Assembly: GCA_938085425.1 (NCBI GenBank)
Contig: CALKGQ010000025.1
Span: 1 to 42,883, forward strand
Direction of reading: 5' to 3'
DNA: 42,883 nucleotides
DNA from: an uncultured Flavobacteriales bacterium
GTDB lineage: Bacteria; Bacteroidota; Bacteroidia; Flavobacteriales_D; Sanyastnellaceae
The notes under the pieces are model-generated. The model was not told the DNA's origin. It saw nothing but the letters and a program-made list of their open reading frames with translations, and did no database searches. The translations under genes were made by a program, and so were the position numbers. The first letter of the stretch is position 1. Every line of letters begins with the position of its first letter. This document shows positions 26,020 through 34,312 of this stretch, one piece after another.

Positions 26020-26400
26020 ATGCAAATCCTGCTCATCGACGACAGCGACATTGACAATGCGGTCAATACAAAGTTGCTCAAGCTTGCGAGAATCAGTCAG
26101 GACATCACGGCCTTCACCGACCCCAAAGCTGCGCTGGCGTTGATTGAACGCGACGGAGCTACCTGGACATCCCCACGGTGGGTGCTGCTGGACATTCGCA
26201 TGCCCAACATGGATGGATTTGCTTGGCTCGATTCGTTCCGGGACTTGCCCGAGGCGACCCGCTCCATGTGCCGCATCTTCATGTTGAGTGCGAGCATTGA
26301 CAGAAAGGAATTGCGCCAAGCTGAGGACGATCCCAGTGTCATAGCCCTCATGGAAAAGCCCTTGGACGTGTACATGTTCAGGCAGCTGCTCGATCTTTGA
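26020..26400 (+). CDS. Single-domain response regulator (CheY-like)
   Basis: 126 residues, receiver only. Acidic pocket DDSD (7-10), phospho-acceptor Asp58 in LLDIRMPNMDGF, Ser in FMLSAS, Lys in MEKPLD. No output domain, so it acts through protein binding or as a phosphate sink. It follows the first regulator by 53 nt and appears to have its own promoter. It is a second possible target of the kinase. It ends one base before the convergent pirin gene. Confidence 0.9.
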   Translation: MQILLIDDSDIDNAVNTKLLKLARISQDITAFTDPKAALALIERDGATWTSPRWVLLDIRMPNMDGFAWLDSFRDLPEATRSMCRIFMLSASIDRKELRQAEDDPSVIALMEKPLDVYMFRQLLDL

Positions 26401-26401
26401 G

Positions 26402-27112
26402 TCACCAACGCATCGGCACTTCCATCAACAAAATCTGACTGTCTTCTGACACGTCAATTTGGAGGTCAGGTGTCTCCCAGATGCCGACGGCATCCCTTCT
26501 CCCAAGGACAATCCCACCGATTTGGGCTTCTCCTTCCAACACCATGGCATACAGACCTTGGCCTTCACCGTGCATGCGATGGGTGTGGTGGCCTCCCTTT
26601 TGCATCCTTCCCAGGTAAAACCAAGCATTTTGATGAATGCGGACGCCCTTTGAGCCATCCGGAGAAGCAATGCAAGGCAGGTCACCGGAGTCTTCCATTT
26701 GGGGCACCTTGATTTGGCCATACGTAGGGGAGAGGTTGTGCCTGTCTGGAAACACCCAAATCTGCAGGAAATGGACTTCTTCTGTTGCGTGGTGGTTTTT
26801 TTCGCTGTGCACGACACCGGTTCCCGCACTCATGATTTGGACCTCTCCCTCTCGGATGACGGTTTGGTTGCCCATGTTGTCTTCATGTTCCAAGGCGCCT
26901 GACAAGGGGATGCTCAAGATCTCCATGTTGTCATGCGGATGGGCGCCAAAACCAGCCCCTCCCACCACACAGTCGTCGTTCAGCACCCGCAAGGCGCCAA
27001 AGTTCATGCGCTCAGGATCATGCCATTGGGCAAAGCTGAAGCTGTGGGATGTGCGCAGCCAGCCATGGTTGGCATGGCCGCGGGAGCCGTGGGGGTGGAC
27101 AATGGTCTTCAT
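26402..27112 (-). CDS. Pirin family protein (bicupin)
   Basis: 236 residues. Two cupin domains (about 10-125 and 150-230). The N-terminal metal site is clear: GAHPHDNME gives His58 and His60, VVHSEKNH gives His102 and Glu104, the pirin ligand set. Bacterial pirins of this YhaK/YhhW type have quercetin-2,3-dioxygenase activity in vitro; in vivo roles are redox or stress linked and mostly unknown. The first residues (HSFSFAQWHDPERMNFGALRVLNDD) are the family signature. A 7-of-8 -7 box lies 10 nt upstream of the ATG (TCTTTTTG, minus strand), and a terminator separates it from the M42 peptidase gene upstream. Confidence 0.95.
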   Translation of the reverse strand: MKTIVHPHGSRGHANHGWLRTSHSFSFAQWHDPERMNFGALRVLNDDCVVGGAGFGAHPHDNMEILSIPLSGALEHEDNMGNQTVIREGEVQIMSAGTGVVHSEKNHHATEEVHFLQIWVFPDRHNLSPTYGQIKVPQMEDSGDLPCIASPDGSKGVRIHQNAWFYLGRMQKGGHHTHRMHGEGQGLYAMVLEGEAQIGGIVLGRRDAVGIWETPDLQIDVSEDSQILLMEVPMRW

Positions 27113-27136
27113 CGGTGGTCTTCAAAAAGAGTCGCG

Positions 27137-27165
27137 CAAAAAACAAGGGGCAGAGGCCCCTTGTT
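27137..27165 (-). terminator. Rho-independent terminator after the M42 peptidase gene
   Basis: A 10-bp perfect stem (27142-27151 with 27156-27165), loop of 4, followed on the minus strand by a T run read from the A run at 27138-27143. Confidence 0.85.
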
Positions 27166-27183
27166 CATTGAAAGCGTTTGTGC

Positions 27184-28272
27184 TCAGAGGTATTTGAAGT
27201 CTTCTCCAGCCTTGATGTTCTGCAGCGTCTCATAGATGAGTTGAATGCAGTTTTCGACGTCGCTTTTGTGCACCATTTCTACGGTGGTGTGCATGTAGCG
27301 CAAGGGCAACGAGATCAGCGCGCTAGGCACGCCTTTGTTCGAATAGGCAAACGCGTCGGTGTCCGTGCCGGTGAAGCGGCTTGCCGCTTGCCGTTGAAAG
27401 GGAATCTTGTTCTTGTCGGCGGTGTCGATGATGCGTTGCAGCAGGTTGTTTTGGACGGCTGGACCGTACGTGACGCTGGGCCCTTTGCCGGCAGCGGTGT
27501 CACCTTGCTCAATTTTGTTGAGCATGGGGGTGTGCGTGCAGTGTGTGACATCCGTGACAATGGCCACATCTGGTTGAATGCGCTCTGCTATCATTTGAGC
27601 GCCTCGGAGTCCAATTTCTTCCTGAACGGAGTTGGTGATGTACAGGCCAAATGGGAGCTTCACTTTGTTCTCGTGAAGCATCCGAGCGACTTCTGCGATC
27701 ATGAAACCACCTGCACGGTTGTCCAGGGCACGTCCCACATACCAATCTTTGTTCAAGATCATGAACTCGTCGGGGTAGGTGACCACACAACCGACATGGA
27801 TGCCCATCTTCTCAACCTCTTCCTTGTTCTTTGCACCGACGTCCAAAAAGATGTTCTTCAGAGTGGGCGGCTCCTCCTTTCCAGCGGAGCGGGTGTGGAT
27901 GGCAGGCCACCCAAAAAGACCTGGAACCACGCCTTTCTTGGTGTGGATGTTGACCCGCTTCGACGGTGCGATTTGATGGTCGCTTCCACCGTTGCGGCGC
28001 AGGTAAATGAAACCGTCGTTCGTGATGTAATGCACGAAGTAGCTGATTTCGTCTGCATGCGCCTCAATCACCACCTTGTAAGGCGCATCGGGGTTGATGA
28101 CCCCTACGACTGTTCCGTAGGTGTCCACAAAGTGGGTGTCGATGTAGGGCTTGAGGTACTCGAGCCACAACTTCTGACCTTCTGTTTCAAAGCCCGTGGG
28201 CGAGGCATTGTTCAGGTATTTCTCCAGGAACTTTTGCGACTTCGCCGTGATGATGTTCTTCTTTTTTGCCAT
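27184..28272 (-). CDS. M42 family metallo-aminopeptidase (FrvX/PepA-like)
   Basis: 362 residues. A cytoplasmic, di-zinc aminopeptidase that forms large tetrahedral assemblies and clears short peptides. Ligand motifs: EAHADE (His72), GRALDNRAGG (bridging Asp), QEEIGLRGA (catalytic and ligand Glu), TDVTH (Asp) and the late His in HTTVEMVHKSD. The lysine-rich start (MAKKKNIITAKSQKFL) carries no signal peptide. A promoter abuts the start and a terminator follows the stop, so it is a single-gene unit. Confidence 0.93.
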   Translation of the reverse strand: MAKKKNIITAKSQKFLEKYLNNASPTGFETEGQKLWLEYLKPYIDTHFVDTYGTVVGVINPDAPYKVVIEAHADEISYFVHYITNDGFIYLRRNGGSDHQIAPSKRVNIHTKKGVVPGLFGWPAIHTRSAGKEEPPTLKNIFLDVGAKNKEEVEKMGIHVGCVVTYPDEFMILNKDWYVGRALDNRAGGFMIAEVARMLHENKVKLPFGLYITNSVQEEIGLRGAQMIAERIQPDVAIVTDVTHCTHTPMLNKIEQGDTAAGKGPSVTYGPAVQNNLLQRIIDTADKNKIPFQRQAASRFTGTDTDAFAYSNKGVPSALISLPLRYMHTTVEMVHKSDVENCIQLIYETLQNIKAGEDFKYL

Positions 28273-28276
28273 GGCC

Positions 28277-28305
28277 CAAAATTACCGCGGGGGAGCCCCG
28301 CTCAA
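28277..28305 (-). promoter_or_regulatory. Promoter of the M42 peptidase gene (leaderless type)
   Basis: On the minus strand TTG (28305-28303), 18 nt, then TAATTTTG (28284-28277), an exact TAnnTTTG match ending 4 nt before the ATG at 28272. One of the best-supported leaderless-type promoters here. Confidence 0.65.
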
Positions 28306-28320
28306 TGCAGTGCTCCCCCG
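28288..28320 (-). terminator. GC-rich hairpin, possible terminator of the fad operon
   Basis: A 9-bp perfect stem (28288-28296 with 28312-28320) and a 15-nt loop, 30 nt after the acyl-CoA dehydrogenase stop. Only a weak tail (TAATTTT) follows, and that tail is also the -7 box of the peptidase gene. Confidence 0.45.
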
Positions 28321-28349
28321 ACAGTTGTTCACCGCAGGTGGGCGATATG

Positions 28350-30149
28350 TTAGAACGGGTAAGCGTTCTTGTCGATCAGGGCTTGGGCCACGCGACGTCG
28401 TGCTTCCTTCGTGTTGAAAGGATCGACTTTGGTGAAGCGCTTCATCCCCATGAGCATCATTTTCAGTTCATCGCCTTCGGCGAAGCCCATGAGGGATTCT
28501 TTGCCCGCCATGGAGATGCGGTCCGCTGCCCAATAGGTGTAGGTCTGCATCATGTCTGTCGGAATGGCGGCCGCTTCTGCACCCTGTGTCGAGGCGATTT
28601 TTTGTGCCCGCAACACCAAGCTCTCCACGGCATAGGTCCAAACGGTCATGTCGGCGATGCCCATCAACACTTCTTGTTCTTTCGCCAGTGACATCATGAG
28701 CTTCTGGGCGGCCGAACCCGCCACCATCAAGGTGGCTTTCTTGAAGTTCTTGATGTACCCAAGATGCCTTTCATAGATGTCGGAAGGTGCCTCTCCAAAG
28801 TCCGGGATGCCTGTGAGTTCATTCGCCACAGCCATGGCCGGGGTCATCAAATCCAACTCACCTTTCATGGCCTTTTTCAAGATCATGTCCACTGTGAGCA
28901 TGCGGTTGATTTCGTTGGTGCCTTCGAAGATGCGGTTGATGCGGGCATCGCGGTAGGCGTGTTCTGCGCGTGTCTCGGCGCTGTACCCCATGCCTCCGTG
29001 CACTTGGACGGCCTCGTCCACCACGTAGTCTGTGACTTCGGATCCGAGAATCTTCATCATGGCGCACTCTGGGGCAAATGCCGCAATGCCTTTCAATGTG
29101 GCTTCTCCCTTGTCCATGCCACCCGCAGCGAGGTCGGCGATGGCGTCGTCGATGTTTTGGGTGGCGCGGTAAATGGAACTCTCCAGAACGTAGGTCTGGA
29201 TCGCCATTTCTCCGAGCTTGTGGCGGATGGCCCCATACTTGCTGATGGGCCGGCCAAACTGTTCGCGGGCATTGGCGTATTTCACCGTCTCTGTGATGGC
29301 ATCCTTGCAGGACCCAATGACAACGCCACCCAGTTTGATGCGTCCAATGTTCAGGATGTTCACGGCAATTTTGAAGCCCTTGCCACGCTCGTACAAGAGG
29401 TTCTCGACAGGGACTTGGACGTCGTTGAAGAACACTTGGCGCGTGCTGGACCCTTTGATGCCCATTTTCTTCTCCTCGGGGTTCATGGTGATCCCTTCAA
29501 AGCTGTTTTCCAGAATGAAGGCGCTGAGGTTGTCGTCATCGTCGATTTTGGCAAACACCACGAGGATGTCTGCAAAGCCAGCATTCGTGATCCACATCTT
29601 TTGTCCATTCAGGACGTAGTGGGTGCCGGCCTCGTTCAATTTTGCCGTGGTTTTGCCACTGTTGGCGTCGGATCCGCTGCCGGGCTCAGTCAGGCAGTAG
29701 CACCCCTTGAGTTGGCCAGTGGCCAATCCTGGGATGTATTTCTGCTTTTGGGCTTCATTCCCGTAGTAAAGGATGGGCAGGGTCGCGATGCCTGTGTGCG
29801 CTGAGAAGCTGACGGCAAAGCTGTGGCTTCCCCCCATGCTTTCAGTGATGAGCATGGTGCTTTTGAAGTCCAAACCGAGTCCGCCCAAGTTCTCTGGTAC
29901 ACTGCTTCCCAAGAGCCCCAATTCTCCAACTTCTTCCAACAGCTTGGGTGTCAAGCCTTCTTCTTGGGACTCGATGCGTTCCAGGTTGGGGATGATCCGT
30001 TGGGCCACAAAGTCAAGTCCGGTCTGCAGCATCATGCGATGCTCTTCCGTCCATTCTTCTGGCGTAAAAATTTCGTCTGCACGGACATCGCGGATGAGGA
30101 ATTCGCCGCCGGTGATGGCCTTCGAAGGGGTAGGGGTTCCTGAAGTCAT
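28350..30149 (-). CDS. Acyl-CoA dehydrogenase
   Basis: 599 residues, the long (VLCAD-like) class with a ~150-residue helical C-terminal extension. The FAD enzyme oxidises acyl-CoA to 2-enoyl-CoA in beta-oxidation. Motifs: CYCLTEPGSGSDANS and WITNAGFAD (FAD/substrate site), REQFGRPISKYGAIRHKL, VQVHGGMGYS, and IFEGTNEINR carrying the likely catalytic Glu. It starts by ATGA overlap with the thiolase stop and is the last gene of the marR operon. Confidence 0.96.
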   Translation of the reverse strand: MTSGTPTPSKAITGGEFLIRDVRADEIFTPEEWTEEHRMMLQTGLDFVAQRIIPNLERIESQEEGLTPKLLEEVGELGLLGSSVPENLGGLGLDFKSTMLITESMGGSHSFAVSFSAHTGIATLPILYYGNEAQKQKYIPGLATGQLKGCYCLTEPGSGSDANSGKTTAKLNEAGTHYVLNGQKMWITNAGFADILVVFAKIDDDDNLSAFILENSFEGITMNPEEKKMGIKGSSTRQVFFNDVQVPVENLLYERGKGFKIAVNILNIGRIKLGGVVIGSCKDAITETVKYANAREQFGRPISKYGAIRHKLGEMAIQTYVLESSIYRATQNIDDAIADLAAGGMDKGEATLKGIAAFAPECAMMKILGSEVTDYVVDEAVQVHGGMGYSAETRAEHAYRDARINRIFEGTNEINRMLTVDMILKKAMKGELDLMTPAMAVANELTGIPDFGEAPSDIYERHLGYIKNFKKATLMVAGSAAQKLMMSLAKEQEVLMGIADMTVWTYAVESLVLRAQKIASTQGAEAAAIPTDMMQTYTYWAADRISMAGKESLMGFAEGDELKMMLMGMKRFTKVDPFNTKEARRRVAQALIDKNAYPF

Positions 30150-31342
30150 GTCGTAAGGGATTGGGAGGAAAGCATTTCAAAGACGCCTGCGGCGCCTTGG
30201 CCAGAACCGACGCACATCGTGACGATGCCGTGGCGGGCCTTTCGGGTGTTCAGTTCATTCAAGAGTTGGACGCTGAGTTTGGCGCCGGTGCATCCAAGTG
30301 GATGGCCCAAGGCAATGGCGCCGCCATGGACGTTCACCTTGGAGGGGTCCAAGTCCAGTTCGCGCGTCACGGCAACACTTTGGCTTGCGAACGCCTCGTT
30401 CAATTCGTACAGGTCGATGTCAGCAGGGGTCAGCCCAGCCTTCTGAAGGGCCATGGGGACGGCATGCACCGGGCCCATGCCCATGATGCGTGGTTCGAGG
30501 CCGCTGACGTGGTAGGATTTGAGCCGTGCAATGGGCTCCACTTCGAGTTCTTTGAGCATGCGCTCACTGACCACCATCACAAAGGCAGCGCCATCTGACG
30601 TTTGGGAGCTGTTGCCCGCCGTCACGGACCCACCCTCTGCGAACACAGGCCGCAACTTGGCAAGGGCTTCAGGGTTGGTGCCGCGGCGCACCCCTTCGTC
30701 CGTGTCGATGACATGCTGTCTTTCTTGCCGCTTCTCCTCGGCGTCGAGGTACACTTCGTTCACGGTGATGGGCGCGATGCCAGAAGCGAAGGCTCCGCTG
30801 TCGATGGCGGCGGCGGCGCGGAGGTGGCTTTGGACGGCAAAGGCATCTTGATCCTCACGGGAGATGTTGTACTCCGAAGCCACGGCTTCCGCAGTCAACC
30901 CCATGCCCCAATACCATTCGGGATGGTTTTTGGCCACCCTTGAGTTGGGTACGGTGCGCCATCCTCCAAAGGGAATGGACGACATGGTTTCGATGCCACC
31001 AGCCACGATGCAGTCGGCCATGCCGGCGTGGATTTTGGCAGAGGCAATGGCGATGGTTTCCAAACCACTGGCGCAATAACGGTTGACCGTCATGCCGGGA
31101 ACCTTCTCGGTGTCGAGTCCCATCAGGGAAACCATTCTTCCGATGTTGAGGCCTTGTTCAGCTTCCGGTGTGGCGTTGCCAACAATGACGTCGTCGATGC
31201 GTGTTTTGTCCAATTGAGGGAAATCCGACATCAACCGACGGATGACTTGTTCTCCCAAATCGTCGGGCCGCAAAAAACGGAATCCCCCGCGAGGAGCTTT
31301 GGCCACGGCAGAGCGGTAGCCTCCTACGATGTATGCATCCAT
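30146..31342 (-). CDS. Acetyl-CoA C-acyltransferase (3-ketoacyl-CoA thiolase)
   Basis: 398 residues. It cleaves 3-ketoacyl-CoA to acetyl-CoA and a shortened acyl-CoA. Cys90 in NRYCASGLE is the acyl-accepting nucleophile; NEAFASQ, GHPLGCTGA (His) and CVGSGQGAAG (second Cys) complete the active site. The start (MDAYIVGGYRSAVAKAPRGGF) is normal for FadA-type enzymes. Stop and start overlap both neighbours, consistent with a tightly coupled operon. Confidence 0.97.
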   Translation of the reverse strand: MDAYIVGGYRSAVAKAPRGGFRFLRPDDLGEQVIRRLMSDFPQLDKTRIDDVIVGNATPEAEQGLNIGRMVSLMGLDTEKVPGMTVNRYCASGLETIAIASAKIHAGMADCIVAGGIETMSSIPFGGWRTVPNSRVAKNHPEWYWGMGLTAEAVASEYNISREDQDAFAVQSHLRAAAAIDSGAFASGIAPITVNEVYLDAEEKRQERQHVIDTDEGVRRGTNPEALAKLRPVFAEGGSVTAGNSSQTSDGAAFVMVVSERMLKELEVEPIARLKSYHVSGLEPRIMGMGPVHAVPMALQKAGLTPADIDLYELNEAFASQSVAVTRELDLDPSKVNVHGGAIALGHPLGCTGAKLSVQLLNELNTRKARHGIVTMCVGSGQGAAGVFEMLSSQSLTT

Positions 31343-33720
31343 CAGTTCCGAAGGATTTTGCCCTTTTGAATCAGGCTCTGCATGCGCTCAAGGGTCTTGC
31401 GCTCCGTGCAGAGTTCGAGAAAGGCCCGCCGTTCGAGGTCGAGCAGATATTGTTCGCTGACGTCGGTGCGGGAGCTCAAGTCTCCTCCGCACATGACGTA
31501 GCCGAGTTTTTCGCTGATCAATCGGTCGTGTTCGGAGATGTATTTGCCCGCATGCATGGTGCTTGCACCAGCATAGACAATGCCCATCCCTTCTTGTCCC
31601 ATGACGCGAATGTCCCGACGCTTGACCGGTTGGGTGTATCCTTTTTCGGCCATGGCCAAGGCCGCAGATTTGGCACGCGCAAGCTGGTCACGGCGGTTGA
31701 CCACGACCTCATCGACGCCCTCGCGCAAGTAGCCCAGTTCAAAGGCCTCATAGGCTGAGGTGGCCACTTGGGCCTGGCCAATGGTGAGAAAGCGCTCGCG
31801 CATCGCGTTGATCCGAACATCCCCCTCCTTCAGGCCGTCGTTCAAACGAAGCACAAACTCCTTCGTGCCTCCGCCTCCAGGAATCACCCCCACGCCAAAC
31901 TCCACCAACCCGATGTAGGTCTCGGCATGCGCCACCACCTTGTCCACATGCAGGCAGACTTCACAACCACCTCCCAAGGTGAGTTGGTGCGGCGCAGCCA
32001 CCACAGGGATTCCGCTGTAGCGAAGCCGCATCGTGGTGTTCTGGAACATGCGGATGGCGTGGTCCAGCTCGTCCCACTCCTGCTCGACAGCCAGCATGAA
32101 AATCATGCCGACATTGGCGCCGGCAGAGAAATTGCCTCCTTCGTTGCTGATGACGAGTCCGCGCCATTTGGGGTCGCCCTCTGCGATGTCGATGGCCTTG
32201 TTGAGGCCCTCGAGGATTTCAGCACCGATGGTGTTCATCTTGGTGTGGAAGGCGATGTTCAGGATGCCATCGCCCAAATCTTGGATGGTGGTGCCGCTGT
32301 TGGACCAAACCGTCGACTCTGTGCCGAGCAAGGACAATGCAATGCGTCCATCTTGCCCAGGAATGACGGCAAACGTTTTGGAGGCCATATCCCAACATGC
32401 CCTCTTTCCATCTGCCACATCGTAAAACGTGGTGGCGCCGGAGCCTGCGAGTTCGTGCACCCAATCGGCCACCTCGAGGCCCCGTGCAGCACATGCGTCC
32501 AATCCAGCTTGCAAGCCAATGGCCTCCCAACTTTCAAAGGCCCCGAGCTCCCAACCAAATCCGGCGCGCAAGGCATCGTCAATCCGATAAGGTTCGTCGC
32601 TGATCTCTGGCACCCTGTGACTCACGTAGGCAAAGACGTCTGCGAAAATCCGACGGTAAAATTCACCCGCTTGGTCTTGGCCGTTGAACAAGAGCTTGGT
32701 GCGCTCCCTCAAGTCGTCGACATTTTTCGCAGCCGTCAGCGTGGCAAATTGGACTTTTTGCTTGGGCTTGTATTCCAGGGTTTTCAGGTCGAGCGCATGG
32801 ATTTCCTTTTTTCCGTCGGTCACCACCTTTTTGTAAAAGCCTTGACCTGATTTGCTTCCCAGCCATCCTTGGTCCACCAAGTGCTTGACGTAAGAGGGAA
32901 TGGCAAACACTTCAGAGCGTTCGTCGTTGGGGCAATGGTCTGCGACCCCTTTGGCGACATGCACCAAGGTGTCCAATCCCACCACGTCGCAGGTGCGAAA
33001 CGTGGCGCTCTTGGGCCGCCCCATGGCAGGGCCTGTGAGTTTGTCCACGGCTTCCACAGTCAACCCCATGTCTTCCACCGCATGGAAAAGGGCTTGGATG
33101 GCAAAGACACCGACGCGGTTGGCAATGAAGGCGGGGGTGTCTTTGCAGAGCACCGACTGTTTGCCCAAGATGCGCTCTCCGTATCCCGTGAAAAAGTTCA
33201 AGACTTCTTGTTTGGTGTCTGGTCCAGGGATGACCTCCAACAATTGGAGGTAGCGCGGGGGATTGAAGAAGTGGGTGCCGCAAAAGTGTTGCCGGAAGTC
33301 TTCACTTCTTCCCTCCGCCAACATCGCAATGGGGATGCCACTGGTGTTGGTGGTGATGAAGGTTCCGGGGGTGCGATGGGCCTCGACCCGCTCGTAAAGT
33401 TGTTGTTTGATGTCCAACCTTTCCACCACCACCTCCAAGATCCAATCGCAGTTGGCCACTTTGTGCAGGTCGTCGTCAAAGTTGCCCGTTTCAATCCGGC
33501 CCGCAAATCGCTTGCTGTAGATGGGGGAGGGCTTGGATTTCAGTGATTTGGCCAAATGTCCGGCAGCCACCTTGTCGCGCGGCCCTTCATCAGAAGGCAA
33601 ATCGAGCAGCAGCACTTCGGCACCGCACTGGGCCAAATGGCAAGCCAGGGCAGAGCCCATGACGCCCGAGCCCAGCACGGCCACGCGGCGAATACGGTGA
33701 AAAGGGAGAGGAGAGGTCAT
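31342..33720 (-). CDS. 3-hydroxyacyl-CoA dehydrogenase / enoyl-CoA hydratase fusion
   Basis: 792 residues. A bifunctional beta-oxidation enzyme with the dehydrogenase first and the hydratase last, the reverse of E. coli FadB/FadJ. The NAD site is VAVLGSGVMGSALA (13-26); HFFNPPRYLQLLEVIPG carries the catalytic His; two C-terminal dehydrogenase domains follow. The crotonase domain starts near residue 470 with ISNEGGNFSAGANVGMIF (oxyanion loop) and GVGVIPGGGGTKEFVLR. The TGATG overlap with the thiolase gene supports stoichiometric expression, as the two usually form a complex. Four nt separate it from marR. Confidence 0.95.
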   Translation of the reverse strand: MTSPLPFHRIRRVAVLGSGVMGSALACHLAQCGAEVLLLDLPSDEGPRDKVAAGHLAKSLKSKPSPIYSKRFAGRIETGNFDDDLHKVANCDWILEVVVERLDIKQQLYERVEAHRTPGTFITTNTSGIPIAMLAEGRSEDFRQHFCGTHFFNPPRYLQLLEVIPGPDTKQEVLNFFTGYGERILGKQSVLCKDTPAFIANRVGVFAIQALFHAVEDMGLTVEAVDKLTGPAMGRPKSATFRTCDVVGLDTLVHVAKGVADHCPNDERSEVFAIPSYVKHLVDQGWLGSKSGQGFYKKVVTDGKKEIHALDLKTLEYKPKQKVQFATLTAAKNVDDLRERTKLLFNGQDQAGEFYRRIFADVFAYVSHRVPEISDEPYRIDDALRAGFGWELGAFESWEAIGLQAGLDACAARGLEVADWVHELAGSGATTFYDVADGKRACWDMASKTFAVIPGQDGRIALSLLGTESTVWSNSGTTIQDLGDGILNIAFHTKMNTIGAEILEGLNKAIDIAEGDPKWRGLVISNEGGNFSAGANVGMIFMLAVEQEWDELDHAIRMFQNTTMRLRYSGIPVVAAPHQLTLGGGCEVCLHVDKVVAHAETYIGLVEFGVGVIPGGGGTKEFVLRLNDGLKEGDVRINAMRERFLTIGQAQVATSAYEAFELGYLREGVDEVVVNRRDQLARAKSAALAMAEKGYTQPVKRRDIRVMGQEGMGIVYAGASTMHAGKYISEHDRLISEKLGYVMCGGDLSSRTDVSEQYLLDLERRAFLELCTERKTLERMQSLIQKGKILRN

Positions 33721-33724
33721 GCGT

Positions 33725-34198
33725 TCAGGAGACTAGGGATTCAGGTTGAGGTGCCCAATTGGGCGGAACGAGTTGGTCAGGTGTCTCGAGGAGTTCGTTC
33801 AGTTTGGCCAAACCTTCGAGCAGTTGGCCAGCGGCTTCATCGCCCAGCAAGTCATGAAGTCGCGCGTTCAATTGGACCACCAGATCGCGGATTTGTTTGC
33901 GGGCGGCAACGCCGTCCGAGGTGAGATGGATGCGCACTTTGCGTCCGTCGGTGTCGTCGGATTGGCGCTCTATGAGGCCTCTTTCCTCCATGCTCTTCAA
34001 GGTCCGCGACAGGCTGGTGCTTTCCATGCCCATGCGGGGTCCCAGCTTGGTGCTGGGCGTTCCTTCCCGCTCAATGCTCAGCAAGGCGTATCCCACACTC
34101 ATGGAAATGCCGTGCCGTTCTGCAAGGCTTGTGTAAAGCCGGGCCAGTTTGGTCCAGCCCCATCGCAATTGAAAGTCGATGGTCTCGGATGCGTTCAT
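33725..34198 (-). CDS. MarR family transcriptional regulator
   Basis: 157 residues from the ATG at 34198; a longer in-frame extension crosses the promoter region and is rejected. A winged helix-turn-helix is visible: MSVGYALLSIEREGTPSTKLGPRMGMESTSLSRTLKSMEERGLIERQ, then wing DTDGRKVRIHLTSDG, with helices at both ends for dimerisation. As first gene of the beta-oxidation operon it most likely represses the operon and responds to acyl-CoA or fatty acid. Two TGTGCGCGCA palindromes lie just upstream as candidate operators. Confidence 0.92.
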   Translation of the reverse strand: MNASETIDFQLRWGWTKLARLYTSLAERHGISMSVGYALLSIEREGTPSTKLGPRMGMESTSLSRTLKSMEERGLIERQSDDTDGRKVRIHLTSDGVAARKQIRDLVVQLNARLHDLLGDEAAGQLLEGLAKLNELLETPDQLVPPNWAPQPESLVS

Positions 34199-34202
34199 GC
34201 GT

Positions 34203-34210
34203 CCAATGTA
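34203..34210 (-). promoter_or_regulatory. -7 box of the marR-fad operon (leaderless type)
   Basis: TACATTGG on the minus strand, ending 4 nt before the marR ATG. Operator copy 1 lies about 12 bp upstream of it, over the expected -33 region. Confidence 0.5.
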
Positions 34211-34221
34211 CACGGTTTTGT

Positions 34222-34233
34222 TGTGCGCGCATA
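34222..34233. promoter_or_regulatory. Candidate MarR operator, copy 1
   Basis: TGTGCGCGCATA, 11 of 12 bases identical to the perfect palindrome at 34251, 29 bp away. It covers the expected -33 region of the marR promoter. Confidence 0.5.
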
Positions 34234-34250
34234 GCTTTTTGCAAACTTTC

Positions 34251-34262
34251 TGTGCGCGCACA
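34251..34262. promoter_or_regulatory. Candidate MarR operator, copy 2
   Basis: TGTGCGCGCACA, a perfect 12-bp palindrome between marR and the divergent RDD gene. Its position fits autoregulation and perhaps control of the RDD gene too. Confidence 0.5.
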
Positions 34263-34300
34263 GGAAACAGGGAGGGGGGGCGCAGAAAGAATGCACCGAG

Positions 34301-34308
34301 TATTTTTG
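34301..34308 (+). promoter_or_regulatory. -7 box abutting the RDD gene start (leaderless type)
   Basis: TATTTTTG, an exact TAnnTTTG match ending 4 nt before the ATG at 34313. Confidence 0.6.
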
Positions 34309-34312
34309 GCGC

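Noticed and set aside
27178-28353. 391-codon open frame antisense to the M42 peptidase gene
   Set aside because: A shadow of a clear gene; the translated sequence has no family features and crosses a terminator.
28764-29804. 346-codon open frame antisense to the acyl-CoA dehydrogenase gene
   Set aside because: A shadow frame; no recognisable domain.
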